Shown here: piece after piece, positions 1 through 7,827 of the stretch
How positions within the stretch are numbered: position 1 is the first letter of the stretch
Layout of the letters: the number at the start of each line of letters is the position of its first letter
Assembly (NCBI GenBank): GCA_002371335.1
Contig: DFHP01000172.1
Span: 1-20,146 of the forward strand
Direction of reading: 5' to 3'
Origin: Eubacterium sp. UBA3720
Lineage (GTDB): Bacteria; Bacillota; Clostridia; Lachnospirales; Lachnospiraceae
Length of the DNA: 20,146 nt
Position numbers and translations under genes: made by a program
The notes under the pieces: model-generated
The model's database searches: none
What the model saw: only the letters and a program-made list of their open reading frames with translations
Told to the model about the DNA's origin: nothing

Positions 1-20
1 ATTTTTACTGTGACACAAAA

Positions 21-66
21 AAAGTCCGCGGTGTTAATGATTATTATCATTAACACCGCGGACTTT
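21..66. terminator. Bidirectional intrinsic terminator, perfect 20-bp stem
   Basis: A 20-nt arm at 21-40 is exactly complementary to 47-66 around a six-base TTATTA loop. On the minus strand the stem follows the iorB stop by about 20 nt and leads into a T-run (A-run at 17-23 on plus). On the plus strand it is also followed by a T-rich run, so it could stop transcription from both sides. The base of the stem, AAAGTCCGCGG, recurs in the structured repeats at 16148-16212 and 17596-17659. Confidence 0.93.
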
Positions 67-85
67 CTTTTTTTCACATTTATGA

Positions 86-655
86 TCACTCGCCTCTGCC
101 GAGATCGAATGCTTTTAGATTGATATCCACAAATTTTGCCGGTACCAGGTCCCTGATCGCCTGCTGCCATTTTTCGACAGGAATATCGAAGTACCTGGAA
201 AGTCTTCCCATCAGAACAATGTTGACTGCCTTCGCGGATCCCGCTTCCTGTGCCAGAGACAGACAGTCCATGGCGTCTACCCTGATTCCCATGGCCGTCA
301 TCTTTTCGATCAGATTTTCCGGATATGATGCGGCTCCTGTGATGACCGGCATGGGGTCTATCATCTGTACATTCGTTACAATACGTCCTTCCGGTTTCAG
401 ATACTCCAGATATCTGGCAGCTTCCAGCTGTTCGAAGGAGATGATCACGTCGGCCTCGCCTCTGTCTATGATCGGAGAATAAACTTTTTCTCCAAACCGT
501 ACATATGTCACTACGCTGCCGCCTCTCTGGCTCATGCCGTGAACCTCAGAAACCTTTACGTCATATCCTTCCTGCAGCAGAAGATATCCCAATAATTTAC
601 TGGCCAGAAGGGATCCCTGACCGCCAACTCCGACGATCATTACATTTTTTGTCAT
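86..655 (-). CDS. iorB: Indolepyruvate ferredoxin oxidoreductase, beta subunit
   Basis: Probable beta (gamma-domain type) subunit of indolepyruvate:ferredoxin oxidoreductase. With IorA it oxidatively decarboxylates aryl-pyruvates from Trp, Phe or Tyr transamination to aryl-acetyl-CoA and reduces ferredoxin in the cytoplasm. The 189 residues carry the family signature GVGGQG near residue 9 and VHGMSQRGG near residue 38, both typical of the pyruvate-ferredoxin oxidoreductase gamma/IorB fold, and the length is normal. The ATG lies only 3 nt after the iorA stop. Its ribosome site GGGGAGG overlaps the last iorA codons, which implies translational coupling and a 1:1 heterodimer. Substrate choice (indole-, phenyl- or hydroxyphenylpyruvate) cannot be read from the sequence. 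The strong hairpin at 21-66 ends the operon. Confidence 0.93.
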   Translation of the reverse strand: MTKNVMIVGVGGQGSLLASKLLGYLLLQEGYDVKVSEVHGMSQRGGSVVTYVRFGEKVYSPIIDRGEADVIISFEQLEAARYLEYLKPEGRIVTNVQMIDPMPVITGAASYPENLIEKMTAMGIRVDAMDCLSLAQEAGSAKAVNIVLMGRLSRYFDIPVEKWQQAIRDLVPAKFVDINLKAFDLGRGE

Positions 656-658
656 TCT

Positions 659-2395
659 TTATTCCTCCCCTGCCAAAAGTGCGTCTTTTTTGCAAAGCTG
701 CTGGCATACGCCGCATCCTACACAAAGAGTAACGTCGATAACTGCTTTTCCGTTCTTCATGCTGATCGCAGGACAGCCGATACGCATACATGATTTACAT
801 CCGATGCAGTTGTCCGTTTTGACCTTAAGCGGCTTTTTATGCTTCACATATTTAAGCAGGGCACATGGACGGCGGCTGATGATAACAGACGGTTCTTCCG
901 CTGCCAGTTCCTCTTTCACTACTCTGTCGCAGGCCGCCAGATCATATGGATCGACGACTGCAACGCGGTTGAATCCCATTGCCCGGCAAAGTGCCTCAAG
1001 ATCTATTTTTCCGGCAGGATCGCCTTTGATATTATAACCCGTGGTAGGGTTCTGCTGATGTCCCGTCATACCTGTAATAGAGTTATCCAGGATGATGACT
1101 GTAGAATTGCTCTGGTTATAAGCAACGTTCGCGAGTCCTGTCATTCCGGAATGCATGAATGTGGAATCACCGATGACCGCTACAGTTTTGCCCTCGGCCT
1201 CGCTTCCGAGCGCCTTGTTAAATCCATGCGCCGCACTGATGGACGCGCCCATACAAAGCGTCATTTCGATCGCTGAAAGAGGCGCTACCGCTCCAAGCGT
1301 ATAACATCCGATATCGCCAAGCACGGTGACTTTATTTTTTGATAATGTATAGAACATTCCTCTGTGAGGACATCCTGCGCACATAACAGGCGGACGCACC
1401 GGGAGCTGTTCATCCAGTTTTACATATTCAGGAACGGGCATTCCCATTTTTGCCGCAACAAGATTCTGTGAGAACTCTCCGAGGATCGGGAACACATCTT
1501 TTCCGGTTACTTCCAGTCCGAGCGCTTTGCAGTGATTCTCGATGATCGGATCAAGCTCCTCTATTACTACAAGCTTATCCACCTTTGCGGCAAAATCCAG
1601 AATACTCTTCACCGGAAGAGGATTGACCATACCTATCTTCATGATACTGGCCTTATCTCCAAAGACCTCTCTGGCGTACATATAACTTGTGGAATCGGTG
1701 ATAATACCGATCGCAGTGCCGCCCATTTCAATCCGGTTAAACATGCAGTCTTCCGCAAGCTCGGTAAGTTTTCTGGTCCTTTCCTCGACAAAAGGATGGC
1801 GGCGGATGGCGTTGCCCGGCATCATCACGTACTTGGCAATGTTTTTCTCATACGGCTTTGCAGGCGGAACGATCCTCTCTCCTGTCTCTACGACGCTCTG
1901 AGAATGCGCTACTCTGGTACACATTTTTATGATGACCGGCGTATCATATTCTTCTGAAAGCTCATACGCGGCTTTGGCGAACTCAAGAGCCTCAGCGGAA
2001 TCTGACGGCTCGAGCATCGGCACCTTGGAAGCGATGGCGTGATGACGGGAATCCTGCTCATTCTGCGAAGAATGCATTCCGGCGTCATCGGCAACACAGA
2101 TGACCATACCTGCGTTTACACCTGTATATGAACACGTATACAAAGGATCGGCGGCCACGTTCAGACCCACATGTTTCATTCCGCAGAAGCTTCTTTTTCC
2201 GGCAAGGCATGCGCCGAAAGCAGCCTCCATGGCAACCTTCTCATTAGGAGCCCACTCGCAGTAGATATCATCAAACTTCGCGGCTTCCTCAGTAACCTCT
2301 GTACTTGGGGTTCCCGGATAGCTTGATACAACGCTGCAGCCGGCTTCATACAGGCCTCTTGCAAAAGCCTTATTACCCAGCATTAACTGTCTCAT
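659..2395 (-). CDS. iorA: Indolepyruvate ferredoxin oxidoreductase, alpha subunit
   Basis: Catalytic, thiamine-diphosphate and iron-sulfur subunit of IOR; forms aryl-acetyl-CoA from aryl-pyruvate and CoA and passes electrons to ferredoxin. In order: an N-terminal pyrimidine-binding domain (SSYPGTPSTE near residue 24, probable activating Glu56), a transketolase-C-like middle domain, a TPP-binding domain with CAGCPHRG (339-346) and GDSTFMHSG (409-417), and a C-terminal 2[4Fe-4S] ferredoxin domain. The first cluster uses Cys530, 533, 536 and 541, the second Cys558, 561, 564 and 568; all eight ligands are present. The length of 578 residues fits the family. AGGAGG precedes the ATG by a good distance, and a sigma-70-like promoter lies at 2450-2478. 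It is first in the iorA-iorB operon. PaaK, which can act on the product acid/CoA pair, is encoded 1.3 kb further upstream on the same strand. Confidence 0.95.
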   Translation of the reverse strand: MRQLMLGNKAFARGLYEAGCSVVSSYPGTPSTEVTEEAAKFDDIYCEWAPNEKVAMEAAFGACLAGKRSFCGMKHVGLNVAADPLYTCSYTGVNAGMVICVADDAGMHSSQNEQDSRHHAIASKVPMLEPSDSAEALEFAKAAYELSEEYDTPVIIKMCTRVAHSQSVVETGERIVPPAKPYEKNIAKYVMMPGNAIRRHPFVEERTRKLTELAEDCMFNRIEMGGTAIGIITDSTSYMYAREVFGDKASIMKIGMVNPLPVKSILDFAAKVDKLVVIEELDPIIENHCKALGLEVTGKDVFPILGEFSQNLVAAKMGMPVPEYVKLDEQLPVRPPVMCAGCPHRGMFYTLSKNKVTVLGDIGCYTLGAVAPLSAIEMTLCMGASISAAHGFNKALGSEAEGKTVAVIGDSTFMHSGMTGLANVAYNQSNSTVIILDNSITGMTGHQQNPTTGYNIKGDPAGKIDLEALCRAMGFNRVAVVDPYDLAACDRVVKEELAAEEPSVIISRRPCALLKYVKHKKPLKVKTDNCIGCKSCMRIGCPAISMKNGKAVIDVTLCVGCGVCQQLCKKDALLAGEE

Positions 2396-2449
2396 TTTAT
2401 TCCTCCTATATATGCAATCATTTTCTCTTATTATGCATAACCCAGTAAG

Positions 2450-2478
2450 ATTTTAGCATTTTAAGGCTCTAAAGTAAA
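2450..2478 (-). promoter_or_regulatory. Predicted promoter of iorAB
   Basis: On the minus strand TTTACT (2473-2478) and TAAAAT (2450-2455) are separated by exactly 17 nt and lie about 55 nt upstream of the iorA start. The 10-bp palindrome TTATGCATAA at 2431-2440 falls at the start of the transcript and could be an operator. This is prediction by consensus only. Confidence 0.6.
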
Positions 2479-2490
2479 GGGCATGCAAAA

Positions 2491-2518
2491 TTGTTTGTTT
2501 ACATTAACTTCATACAAT
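2491..2518 (+). promoter_or_regulatory. Possible promoter of the amidohydrolase gene
   Basis: TTGTTT (2491-2496) and TACAAT (2513-2518) have a 16-nt spacer and lie divergent to the iorAB promoter, leaving a leader of about 180 nt before the amidohydrolase start. The match is moderate. Confidence 0.4.
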
Positions 2519-2627
2519 ATATCTCTTTTAACGATGTTCCGGGCCTGCCGAACTGCCATGAAGAATACTTGTTTTGACCGGGCATCAGGTGATAAAATAC
2601 CCTTTGCAGGCATTCGATTTGGAAGAT

Positions 2628-2677
2628 ATCAGCTGAAGCTGATCCGAATCCCGCGCCAAGTCTCGTGAGCGGGACTT
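2628..2677 (+). other. Hairpins in the amidohydrolase 5' leader
   Basis: Two stems are visible. The first is a 7-bp-arm palindrome at 2628-2643. The second pairs AAGTC with GACTT at 2658-2677, with alternative pairing of CCCGC (2650-2654) with GCGGG (2669-2673). The second stem resembles the terminal hairpin of the AAAGTCCGC repeats around the MATE gene. The rest of the leader (2525-2627) matches no riboswitch class that I recognise. Confidence 0.4.
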
Positions 2678-2704
2678 CAAAGTCTGCAGAAAGGAAGGCC
2701 CTGT

Positions 2705-3553
2705 ATGATAGTTGATTTTCACGTACATACATTTCCGGAAAAAATATCCAAAAACGCGCTGGAATCCATGAGCCGCAAAAGCCGTACGCTGTATTTTACT
2801 GACGGTACCGAGAAGCAGCTCAGGGAATCAATGATAAAAAACAACGTTGTTTACTCTGTAAATCTTCCCGTAATGACCGCCCCCGAACAGGTTCTGAAGC
2901 TTAACAGCCGTATCATCGGGCGGCAGGAAAGCCTTATGGCAGAAGGAATTATCCCGTTCGGAGGAATGCACCCGCTGTATGAGAATTACAGATCAGAGCT
3001 GCGGCGTCTCCGCGAAAACGGCGTCCCGGGCATAAAGATCCACCCGGCTTATCAGGGACCGGACCTTGATGATATTCATTATATGAGGATCATTGACGCA
3101 GCTTCCTCGGAGGGGCTTATCGTTGTCACCCACGCCGGTATCGATATCGGCATATTTGATCACGATTACGCCTCGGTAAATGCAGTCCTTCACATACTTA
3201 AAGATGTCCATCCGGAGAAGTTCGTTCTTGCCCATATGGGCGGCTGGGGGAACTGGAAACAGGTAGAAAGCGACCTTTGCGGTGCTCCGGTATATTTTGA
3301 CACCGCATTTTCCCTGGGACCTGTCTGCGCCCGAAAAGATAAAGGACGCGCTCCGTACCTTTCAGAAAACCTTTCGCCGGAAGATTTTATCCGGATCTCC
3401 GTAAAACATGGTACAGACCGCATCCTTTTCGCCACCGACTCTCCATGGGCACGGCAGGGCGTATATATCGACCGGATCCGCAGCCTTGGTATGTCCGAAG
3501 AGGAAACCGATGCTATTCTAGGCAAAAATGCCGCAGAACTCCTGCATCTGTGA
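2705..3553 (+). CDS. Amidohydrolase-2 family metal-dependent hydrolase or decarboxylase
   Basis: A 282-residue TIM-barrel enzyme of the amidohydrolase_2 superfamily (the group holding ACMSD and gamma-resorcylate decarboxylase). The metal-site residues are complete: HxH at His6 and His8 (DFHVH), GMHP with His89, KIHP with Lys111 and His113, THAG with His143, AHMGG with His177, and the final Asp245 in ATDSPW. The start is supported by AGGAAGG about 8 nt upstream. There is no signal peptide, so it is cytoplasmic. It lies alone between the iorAB and paaK genes on the opposite strand and ends in a terminator. The family contains hydrolases and non-oxidative decarboxylases; location beside aryl-acid genes makes an aromatic or cyclic-amide substrate attractive, but that is only inference. 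Confidence 0.88.
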   Translation: MIVDFHVHTFPEKISKNALESMSRKSRTLYFTDGTEKQLRESMIKNNVVYSVNLPVMTAPEQVLKLNSRIIGRQESLMAEGIIPFGGMHPLYENYRSELRRLRENGVPGIKIHPAYQGPDLDDIHYMRIIDAASSEGLIVVTHAGIDIGIFDHDYASVNAVLHILKDVHPEKFVLAHMGGWGNWKQVESDLCGAPVYFDTAFSLGPVCARKDKGRAPYLSENLSPEDFIRISVKHGTDRILFATDSPWARQGVYIDRIRSLGMSEEETDAILGKNAAELLHL

Positions 3554-3575
3554 ATCTTAAATACCAGAAAGTTAC

Positions 3576-3624
3576 AAGCGGGACTCTTCCTGCCGGCTTC
3601 ACAGCCTGCAGAAGGGTCCCGTTT
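3576..3624 (+). other. Imperfect hairpin after the amidohydrolase stop
   Basis: The arms at 3576-3593 and 3608-3624 pair as GCGGGAC with GTCCCG, plus a CTTC/GAAG-type inner segment, with a few mismatches. There is no clean T-run after it, so it is not a canonical terminator. It may protect the 3' end or act with the terminator 30 nt further on. The GCGGGACT start is shared with the hairpin in this gene's own 5' leader. Confidence 0.5.
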
Positions 3625-3655
3625 GCAATTCCACTCTTTGTTTAATTAATTAATC

Positions 3656-3699
3656 ATTCCCAAGCCAGCCGCGACCAAAACAAAGTCGGTGGTGGGAAT
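3656..3699 (+). terminator. Intrinsic terminator of the amidohydrolase gene
   Basis: ATTCCCA at the left arm pairs with TGGGAAT at the right arm, and the stem continues with bulges to GCGAC/GTC, followed on plus by TTTTTTATTATT. It sits between convergent genes, 16 nt from the paaK stop. On the minus strand the following sequence is AT-rich but not a proper T-run. Confidence 0.75.
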
Positions 3700-3714
3700 T
3701 TTTTATTATTAACC

Positions 3715-5025
3715 TTACATCATTGTGTACAGATGTCTCCTGTCAATGACTCTCTTAGCCTTTCCTTCGCTTCTCACAATGGTCTCCGGCTCTACTATAT
3801 TTACTTCCACCTTGATGCCGAGCATATTTTTCAGTCCGGCCACGATCTTTGCAGTGGCCTGCGCTGTATCGTAATCAGGATCGGCCGCCATTGCGGGCGT
3901 TTTCTCAACATTTACCTCAATACTGTCTTTGTTATTTGCACGGTCAACAACGATGAGATAGTTTGCCTGATATCCAAGACGGAAAAGGACCTGTTCAATC
4001 TGTGACGGCCATACGTTAACTCCTTTTACGACCATCATATCATCAGAACGTCCCATCAGTTTGGTCATACGAATATGTGTACGTCCGCACGAACATTTTT
4101 TTCTTGTCAGACGGCAAAGGTCGCGGGTACGGTAACGAAGAAGCGGGAAAGCCTTCTTTGTGATCGTAGTGAATACCAGCTCTCCCACTTCGCCCTCCGG
4201 AAGGACTTCTCCTGTCTCAGGATTGATGATCTCGGGGATGAAATGATCCTCCTGGATATGCATGCCGTTCTGCTCTTCACATTCAAAGGATACGCCGGGA
4301 CCCGAAATTTCAGTCAGTCCATAGATATCGTAAGCTTTTATTCCGAGAGATTTCTCGATATCCTTTCTCATTTCATCCGTCCATGGCTCGGCGCCGAAAA
4401 TGCCTGCCTTCAGCTTCAGTTCGTCCCTGATACCCTGCTTTGTGATCTCTTCGCCAATGGCGGCAGCATAAGACGGCGTACAGCAAAGGATCGTAGAACC
4501 AAGGTCCTGCATGAAACGGATCTGGCGCTCTGTATTTCCTGAAGACATGGGCAGCGTCATACTTCCCACCCTGTGGGATCCGCCGTTCAGTCCCGGTCCT
4601 CCGGTGAAAAGACCATAACCATAACATACATGAACTACGTCTTCTTTCGAGCCTCCTGCAGCCACGATCGCTCTGGCGCAGCATTCATCCCATACATTAA
4701 GATCTTCTGCAGTATAAAATGCCACGACACGGCGTCCCGTGGTACCTGATGTAGAATGAATACGTACCACATCTGAAAGCGGAACCGCAAGGAACCCGTA
4801 CGGATACTGGTCTCTCAGCTCATCCTTCTCTACGAATGGTAGCTTGTAAAGGTCCTCAATGCCCTTGATATCCTCAGGTTTTACTCCCTTTTCATCCATC
4901 TTTGCGCGATAATACGCCACGTTATCGTATACGTACTTAACCTGTTTTACCAGTCTTTCACTTTGAAGTTTTTTGATCTCTTCGACCGGCATTGTCTCGA
5001 TTTCCGGCTGGAAATAATTTTTCAT
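3715..5025 (-). CDS. paaK: Phenylacetate-CoA ligase family protein
   Basis: AMP-forming aryl-acetate:CoA ligase of the ANL superfamily, 436 residues, the normal PaaK size. The phosphate loop STSGTTGRRV is at 91-100. A YGLTEISGPG adenylate motif lies near 236, YRTRDL near 310, and a CSCGRTHIR hinge segment near 323 is followed by MGRSDDMMVVKGVNVWPSQ, all PaaK hallmarks. It activates phenylacetate or indoleacetate with ATP and CoA. Beside IorAB it could run in either direction, activating aryl-acetates or conserving energy from aryl-acetyl-CoA made by IOR. AAGGAG lies 9 nt before the ATG. The promoter at 5163-5191 and a palindrome in the leader suggest regulation, plausibly by the divergent Rrf2 protein. 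Exact substrate is not determinable. Confidence 0.93.
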   Translation of the reverse strand: MKNYFQPEIETMPVEEIKKLQSERLVKQVKYVYDNVAYYRAKMDEKGVKPEDIKGIEDLYKLPFVEKDELRDQYPYGFLAVPLSDVVRIHSTSGTTGRRVVAFYTAEDLNVWDECCARAIVAAGGSKEDVVHVCYGYGLFTGGPGLNGGSHRVGSMTLPMSSGNTERQIRFMQDLGSTILCCTPSYAAAIGEEITKQGIRDELKLKAGIFGAEPWTDEMRKDIEKSLGIKAYDIYGLTEISGPGVSFECEEQNGMHIQEDHFIPEIINPETGEVLPEGEVGELVFTTITKKAFPLLRYRTRDLCRLTRKKCSCGRTHIRMTKLMGRSDDMMVVKGVNVWPSQIEQVLFRLGYQANYLIVVDRANNKDSIEVNVEKTPAMAADPDYDTAQATAKIVAGLKNMLGIKVEVNIVEPETIVRSEGKAKRVIDRRHLYTMM

Positions 5026-5128
5026 GTCAGATTTCTCCTTTTAAATATGTCTTTATGAAAAAAACAATATATTTTCAAAGTTTTTCAATGTTACGCCAAA
5101 TATATCTCCTTCTCGCAGGCACTAACAC

Positions 5129-5146
5129 GATTTAATGTATTAAATC
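5129..5146. promoter_or_regulatory. Candidate operator palindrome in the paaK leader
   Basis: GATTTAAT and ATTAAATC form an exact 8+8 bp inverted repeat with a 2-nt centre. It lies about 10-27 nt downstream of the predicted paaK start site and between paaK and the divergent Rrf2 gene. AT-rich dyads are plausible sites for Rrf2 regulators, but no consensus match is claimed. Confidence 0.5.
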
Positions 5147-5162
5147 ATAAAAAACCGCTATT

Positions 5163-5191
5163 ATTCTATCACAATTACAGGCGCATGTCAC
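5163..5191 (-). promoter_or_regulatory. Predicted promoter of paaK
   Basis: On the minus strand GTGACA (5186-5191) and TAGAAT (5163-5168) are 17 nt apart, each one base off the sigma-70 consensus. The leader to the ATG is about 130 nt. The 358-base gene-free stretch 5026-5383 holds this promoter, the palindrome at 5129-5146, a weak AGCAT/ATGCT stem near 5196-5215 and the Rrf2 promoter. Confidence 0.68.
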
Positions 5192-5326
5192 CTTAAAGCA
5201 TGTTTTTATTTAATGCTATGCCAAAAAGAATATTTTTTATGGCGTTTTTCTTTCTTTGCAGTGATATTTCTTACGAAACCTATTTTCATCACAGGTGAAT
5301 TTTCATAATCATTTTTAAAATCGTTA

Positions 5327-5356
5327 TTGATTTCCTTTGCCATCACGCAGTAAAAT
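5327..5356 (+). promoter_or_regulatory. Predicted promoter of the Rrf2 gene
   Basis: TTGATT (5327-5332) and TAAAAT (5351-5356) are separated by 18 nt and lie about 28 nt before the start codon, leaving a short leader with the ribosome site. Rrf2 regulators are often autoregulated; the AT-rich stretch just upstream could hold such a site. Confidence 0.5.
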
Positions 5357-5383
5357 GTATGGTGTTATTACGGAGGATAAAAG

Positions 5384-5812
5384 ATGATTTCTAAAAAAGG
5401 AAGATACGCGATTCGTTTTATGATCGACCTTGCAGAGCAGCGCCCGGACAAACCGATTCCTTTAGATGAAATTGCAGACCGCCAGAATATCTCGATGAAA
5501 CATCTGGAGACCATTGCGCGGCTTCTGGTAGCGGGCAAAGCTGTAAAAGGTTCCGGCGGAAAGGACGGCGGATACCGGCTGCTTCGAAACCCTGAAGAGT
5601 ATACCGTTTATGAAATACTGTCCCTGACCGAATCCGCTCTGTGCTCTGTCACATGTCTGGAACAGGATTTGGATGAATGTCCGCGCCGGGACAACTGCAA
5701 AACCCTGCCCATGTGGCAGGAATACGATAAGATAGCCCGGAACTATTTTTCGGGGATCACTCTGGCTAATCTGGTGAATAATCATTCACCGAATACAGCG
5801 CCTTCTTTTTAA
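5384..5812 (+). CDS. Rrf2 family transcriptional regulator with four cysteines
   Basis: A 142-residue winged-helix regulator. MISKKGRYAIRFMIDLAEQ opens the protein in the standard Rrf2 manner; the recognition HTH spans about 26-50 (ISMKHLETIARLL) and the wing is GSGGKDGGYRL at 57-67. Cys87, Cys91, Cys99 and Cys105 lie in the C-terminal segment, compatible with iron-sulfur or thiol sensing as in IscR/NsrR, though ligand type is not provable here. GGAGG precedes the ATG. It is divergent from paaK, whose leader holds a palindrome, so local control of paaK is a reasonable hypothesis. It shares a bidirectional terminator with the convergent thrS. Confidence 0.93.
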   Translation: MISKKGRYAIRFMIDLAEQRPDKPIPLDEIADRQNISMKHLETIARLLVAGKAVKGSGGKDGGYRLLRNPEEYTVYEILSLTESALCSVTCLEQDLDECPRRDNCKTLPMWQEYDKIARNYFSGITLANLVNNHSPNTAPSF

Positions 5813-5857
5813 ATGTTAATGATAAAAACTTCCCACATGATATTTCTATGCCAAAAC

Positions 5858-5910
5858 AAAAGCCTTCCGGCTTTATTCCTTTCACCCAGGAAGACTGCCG
5901 GAAGGCTTTT
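5858..5910. terminator. Bidirectional terminator between the Rrf2 gene and thrS
   Basis: AAAAGCCTTCCGGC (5858-5871) and GCCGGAAGGCTTTT (5897-5910) are exact complements. The plus strand continues in TTTT-type sequence, and the minus-strand copy ends in TTTTGTTTTGG. It serves the two convergent genes. Confidence 0.92.
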
Positions 5911-5942
5911 TTATTCTGTCATATTCTTTTTCCGTTCTTCAT

Positions 5943-7730
5943 TCAGCGGATCTTGTTATCTATTTCATATGTAACTTTCTCAATGAATTTATCGAGAGTC
6001 ATTGTTTCATTTTTTACCTGATCACGTTTTCTGACGGAAACAAGACCTTCCTCAGCTTCTTTTGCTCCGATGATCAGCATATACGGACATCTGTCTACCT
6101 GCTGTGCCTCACGGATCTTATACTTCATGGTCTCTTTTCTGTCATCAAGCTTCACGCGAACGCCTGCATCCTCAAGAGCATCATAGACCTTTTCGGCATA
6201 ATCCATGGATTTATCTGAGATCGGGATGATCTTCACCTGCAGCGGAGCAAGCCATACAGGGAATTTTCCTTTTGTTTCCTCAATAATATATGCCATGAAA
6301 CGGTCAAGCGATCCGAGGATAGCCCTGTGAAGAACGACCGGAGTCTGTTCTTTGGACTCATTATCCACATACTTCAGATCAAATTTTGCCGGAAGGCAGA
6401 AATCAAGCTGGCATGTGGATAGCGTGTACTCCGCTCCGACAGCCGGTTTTACATTTACGTCCAGCTTCGGTCCGTAGAACGCAGCCTCTCCGATCTCCTC
6501 AGTGTAATCCACGTTCAGCTCGTTCAATACCTGGCGAAGGGCATCTTCTGCCTTATTCCACATTTCATCATCCGGATGGTATTTTTCAGTGTCTGCCGGA
6601 TCACGAAGTGAAAGAACACACCGGTAATCCGTAATGCCGAAGTCTCCATACACGTCAAAGATCAGATCCACTACTTTTCCTACCTCATCCTTGATCTGAT
6701 CCGGAGTAACGAAAAGATGCGCGTCATTCTGACAGAAGTGACGTCCTCTCTCAATTCCTTTCAGTGCTCCCGAAGCCTCAAAGCGGAAGTCATGAGCGAT
6801 CTCGCCAATACGGATCGGAAGCTCTCTGTAGCTGTGCGGCTTGTTTGCATAGATCATCATATGATGCGGGCAGTTCATCGGACGAAGGACAAAATTCTCA
6901 CCCTCGACCTCCATTGCCGGGAACATGTTTTCCTTGTAATGAGCCCAGTGTCCGGAAGTCTCATACAGCTGAACGGTTCCCACGCATGGAGTCATGACAT
7001 GCTGATAGCCAAGCTTACGCTCTTTTTCTTTGATATAGTTTTCAAGCTCCATCCACACTGTATAGCCGTTTGGCAGAAACATCGGAAGACCCTTTCCGAT
7101 CAGGTCATCCGTCATGAAAAGTCCCATCTCTTTGCCGATCTTTCTATGATCACGGGCGCGTGCCTCTTCCTGCTGTTTTTCGTACTCTGCAAGTTCATCC
7201 TTTGTAGCAAAAGCAACGCCGTTGATACGTGTCAGCATTTTGTTTTTCGCGTCATTTTTCCAGTATGCTCCTGAAGTCTGTGTCAGCTTGAACGCCTTCA
7301 GAGCCTTTGTATACAGAATATGCGGACCAACGCACATATCCAGATAGTCTCCCTGCTGATAGAAGGAGATGACTGCGTCCTCAGGAAGATCTCCAATATG
7401 TTCCTCTTTATACTTTGCGCCGCGCTCATGCATCAGAGTCACCGCTTCTTCTCTCGGCAGGATAAATGATTTGAATTTAAGATTTTCTTTGCAGATCTTT
7501 TTCATCTCTGCTTCGATCATACCCAGATCCTCATCCGTGATTTTTCTGTCTCCCAGATCCACGTCATAGTAGAAGCCCTTCTCAGTAGCCGGGCCATAGG
7601 CAAAATCCGCACCCGGGTACAGTCTCTGAATTGCCTGTGCCATGATGTGTGCCGCTGAATGACGCAGAACGTGAGTTTCCTCCTCTTTCGGGCACTCCCC
7701 TACTGTTCCATCATTGTAAATAATTTTCAT
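5943..7730 (-). CDS. thrS: Threonyl-tRNA synthetase lacking the TGS domain
   Basis: Class II synthetase charging tRNA-Thr, 595 residues against the usual ~640. The editing domain is intact: HSAAH (His24, His28) and CVGPH (Cys133, His137). The catalytic core has Cys287 (MNCPHH) and His338 (DAHLF) as zinc ligands, with a third His near 466 (VVLHRAILGS). Class II motif 2 is near 306-337 and motif 3 in the GSLDRF segment, followed by the anticodon-binding domain. What is missing is most of the ~60-residue TGS domain: only a stub (IYNDGTVGECPKEEE) precedes the editing domain. A TAA codon in frame lies directly before the ATG, so the short start is real, and AAAGGAG precedes it. Expression is controlled by the T-box leader at 8004-8268. 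Confidence 0.97.
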   Translation of the reverse strand: MKIIYNDGTVGECPKEEETHVLRHSAAHIMAQAIQRLYPGADFAYGPATEKGFYYDVDLGDRKITDEDLGMIEAEMKKICKENLKFKSFILPREEAVTLMHERGAKYKEEHIGDLPEDAVISFYQQGDYLDMCVGPHILYTKALKAFKLTQTSGAYWKNDAKNKMLTRINGVAFATKDELAEYEKQQEEARARDHRKIGKEMGLFMTDDLIGKGLPMFLPNGYTVWMELENYIKEKERKLGYQHVMTPCVGTVQLYETSGHWAHYKENMFPAMEVEGENFVLRPMNCPHHMMIYANKPHSYRELPIRIGEIAHDFRFEASGALKGIERGRHFCQNDAHLFVTPDQIKDEVGKVVDLIFDVYGDFGITDYRCVLSLRDPADTEKYHPDDEMWNKAEDALRQVLNELNVDYTEEIGEAAFYGPKLDVNVKPAVGAEYTLSTCQLDFCLPAKFDLKYVDNESKEQTPVVLHRAILGSLDRFMAYIIEETKGKFPVWLAPLQVKIIPISDKSMDYAEKVYDALEDAGVRVKLDDRKETMKYKIREAQQVDRCPYMLIIGAKEAEEGLVSVRKRDQVKNETMTLDKFIEKVTYEIDNKIR

Positions 7731-7827
7731 TTATTTCTCCTTTCTCTTTGCGATGTTATTTTCCATGATCAAAACCGACGCTTCAATATGAAGCAGGCAG
7801 TTTCTATATTTGAATGCGAAATCTGAA

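Noticed and set aside
2525..2700. Riboswitch in the amidohydrolase leader
   Set aside because: Hairpins are present but no conserved core of a class I know could be matched; kept only as leader hairpins.
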